From an uncultured Fodinibius sp. (GTDB taxonomy: Bacteria; Bacteroidota; Rhodothermia; Balneolales; Balneolaceae), in the NCBI GenBank assembly GCA_913056455.1, contig CAJXMJ010000001.1:992001-1056000 (forward strand): a DNA stretch of 64,000 bases, given 5' to 3'. The notes beneath the pieces are model-generated. The model was not told where the DNA came from. It did no database searches and worked only from the letters and a program-made list of their open reading frames with translations. The position numbers and the translations under genes are program-made. Positions 63,915 through 64,000 of the stretch are shown piece by piece. Position 1 is the first letter of the stretch; every line of letters starts with the position of its first letter.

Positions 63915-64000
63915 ATGAAGATGAGCTACTTATCAGCTCGAAAAGTTGAATTACATTATACATTCCTGAACCAGATCAGCTCTACAGATATTTTGACAGT
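63915..64000 (+). CDS. start of an unidentified ORF, cut by window edge
   Basis: From an ATG at 63915 a frame stays open to the end of the window (28 codons, beginning MKMSYLSARKV). Too short to recognise, and the ATG has only a weak upstream AGGCAGG. It may be real or chance. Confidence 0.3.
   Translation, partial: MKMSYLSARKVELHYTFLNQISSTDILT

Overview
The window is ordinary chromosomal DNA from a member of the Bacteroidota/Balneolota assemblage, most likely a halophilic Balneolia-type bacterium (Balneola, Gracilimonas and Fodinibius relatives). The gene content supports this: a DUF2723 membrane glycosyltransferase-like protein, a GWxTD-domain protein, ACT-domain malic enzyme, DUF1684, DUF445, an Na+-dependent NSS transporter and many lipoproteins. 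Shine-Dalgarno sites are often weak, and one TAnnTTTG promoter is visible. The genus is an inference; no rRNA or tRNA gene lies in the window.

Layout. 0-6.6 kb: a DUF952 end fragment, a RimK/RimB/AstE-like cluster on the minus strand, a lipoprotein acid phosphatase, an envelope lipoprotein/coiled-coil pair and apt. 6.6-13 kb: tadA, an isolated integrase N-terminal domain, a CDF metal transporter, a PagL-like protein, a 16-residue-repeat surface protein, a PH-domain protein and an NSS transporter. 13-18 kb: DUF2723, an unknown gene next to ybeY, DUF445. 18-25 kb: nitrilase, three exported amidohydrolases in tandem, malic enzyme. 25-30.7 kb: a minus-strand run made of queD-queE-SDR and, upstream of a terminator, PPTase, a Memo-like protein, DUF2520, an alkyltransferase-like protein, TlpA and a thioredoxin protein.

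30.7-32.5 kb is the one gene-poor stretch. It holds two tiny ORFs and several strong inverted repeats, including a two-hairpin, T6-ended element on the minus strand that looks like a small RNA. 32.5-43 kb: lysS, a LolC/E-type permease, an acyl-CoA carboxylase beta subunit, GWxTD-pdxA-methyltransferase-ftsE, queG, and a sigma factor. 43-54 kb: a small beta-barrel protein, a six-gene minus operon (tatA, gatA, SDR, M28 peptidase, prmA, ppx), DUF2795, a BamA/TamA-family protein, a cNMP-binding protein and rlmD. 54-64 kb: a 5'-truncated S10 peptidase remnant beside a carotenoid desaturase, a 722-residue orphan protein, a phosphodiesterase, a glycosyltransferase with an HExxH membrane protein, DUF1684, a methyltransferase, two overlapping tiny membrane-protein genes, and nfo.

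The genes are mostly housekeeping: tRNA modification (queD, queE, queG, tadA, and gatA for tRNA charging), ribosome maturation (ybeY, rlmD, prmA), envelope building (BamA family, LolC/E, TatA, lipoproteins) and DNA repair (nfo, alkyltransferase-like protein). I see no prophage, transposon, CRISPR array or defence island. The least explained parts are the structured gene-poor stretch, the 722-residue protein, the stand-alone integrase domain, and enzyme relatives that have lost metal ligands.
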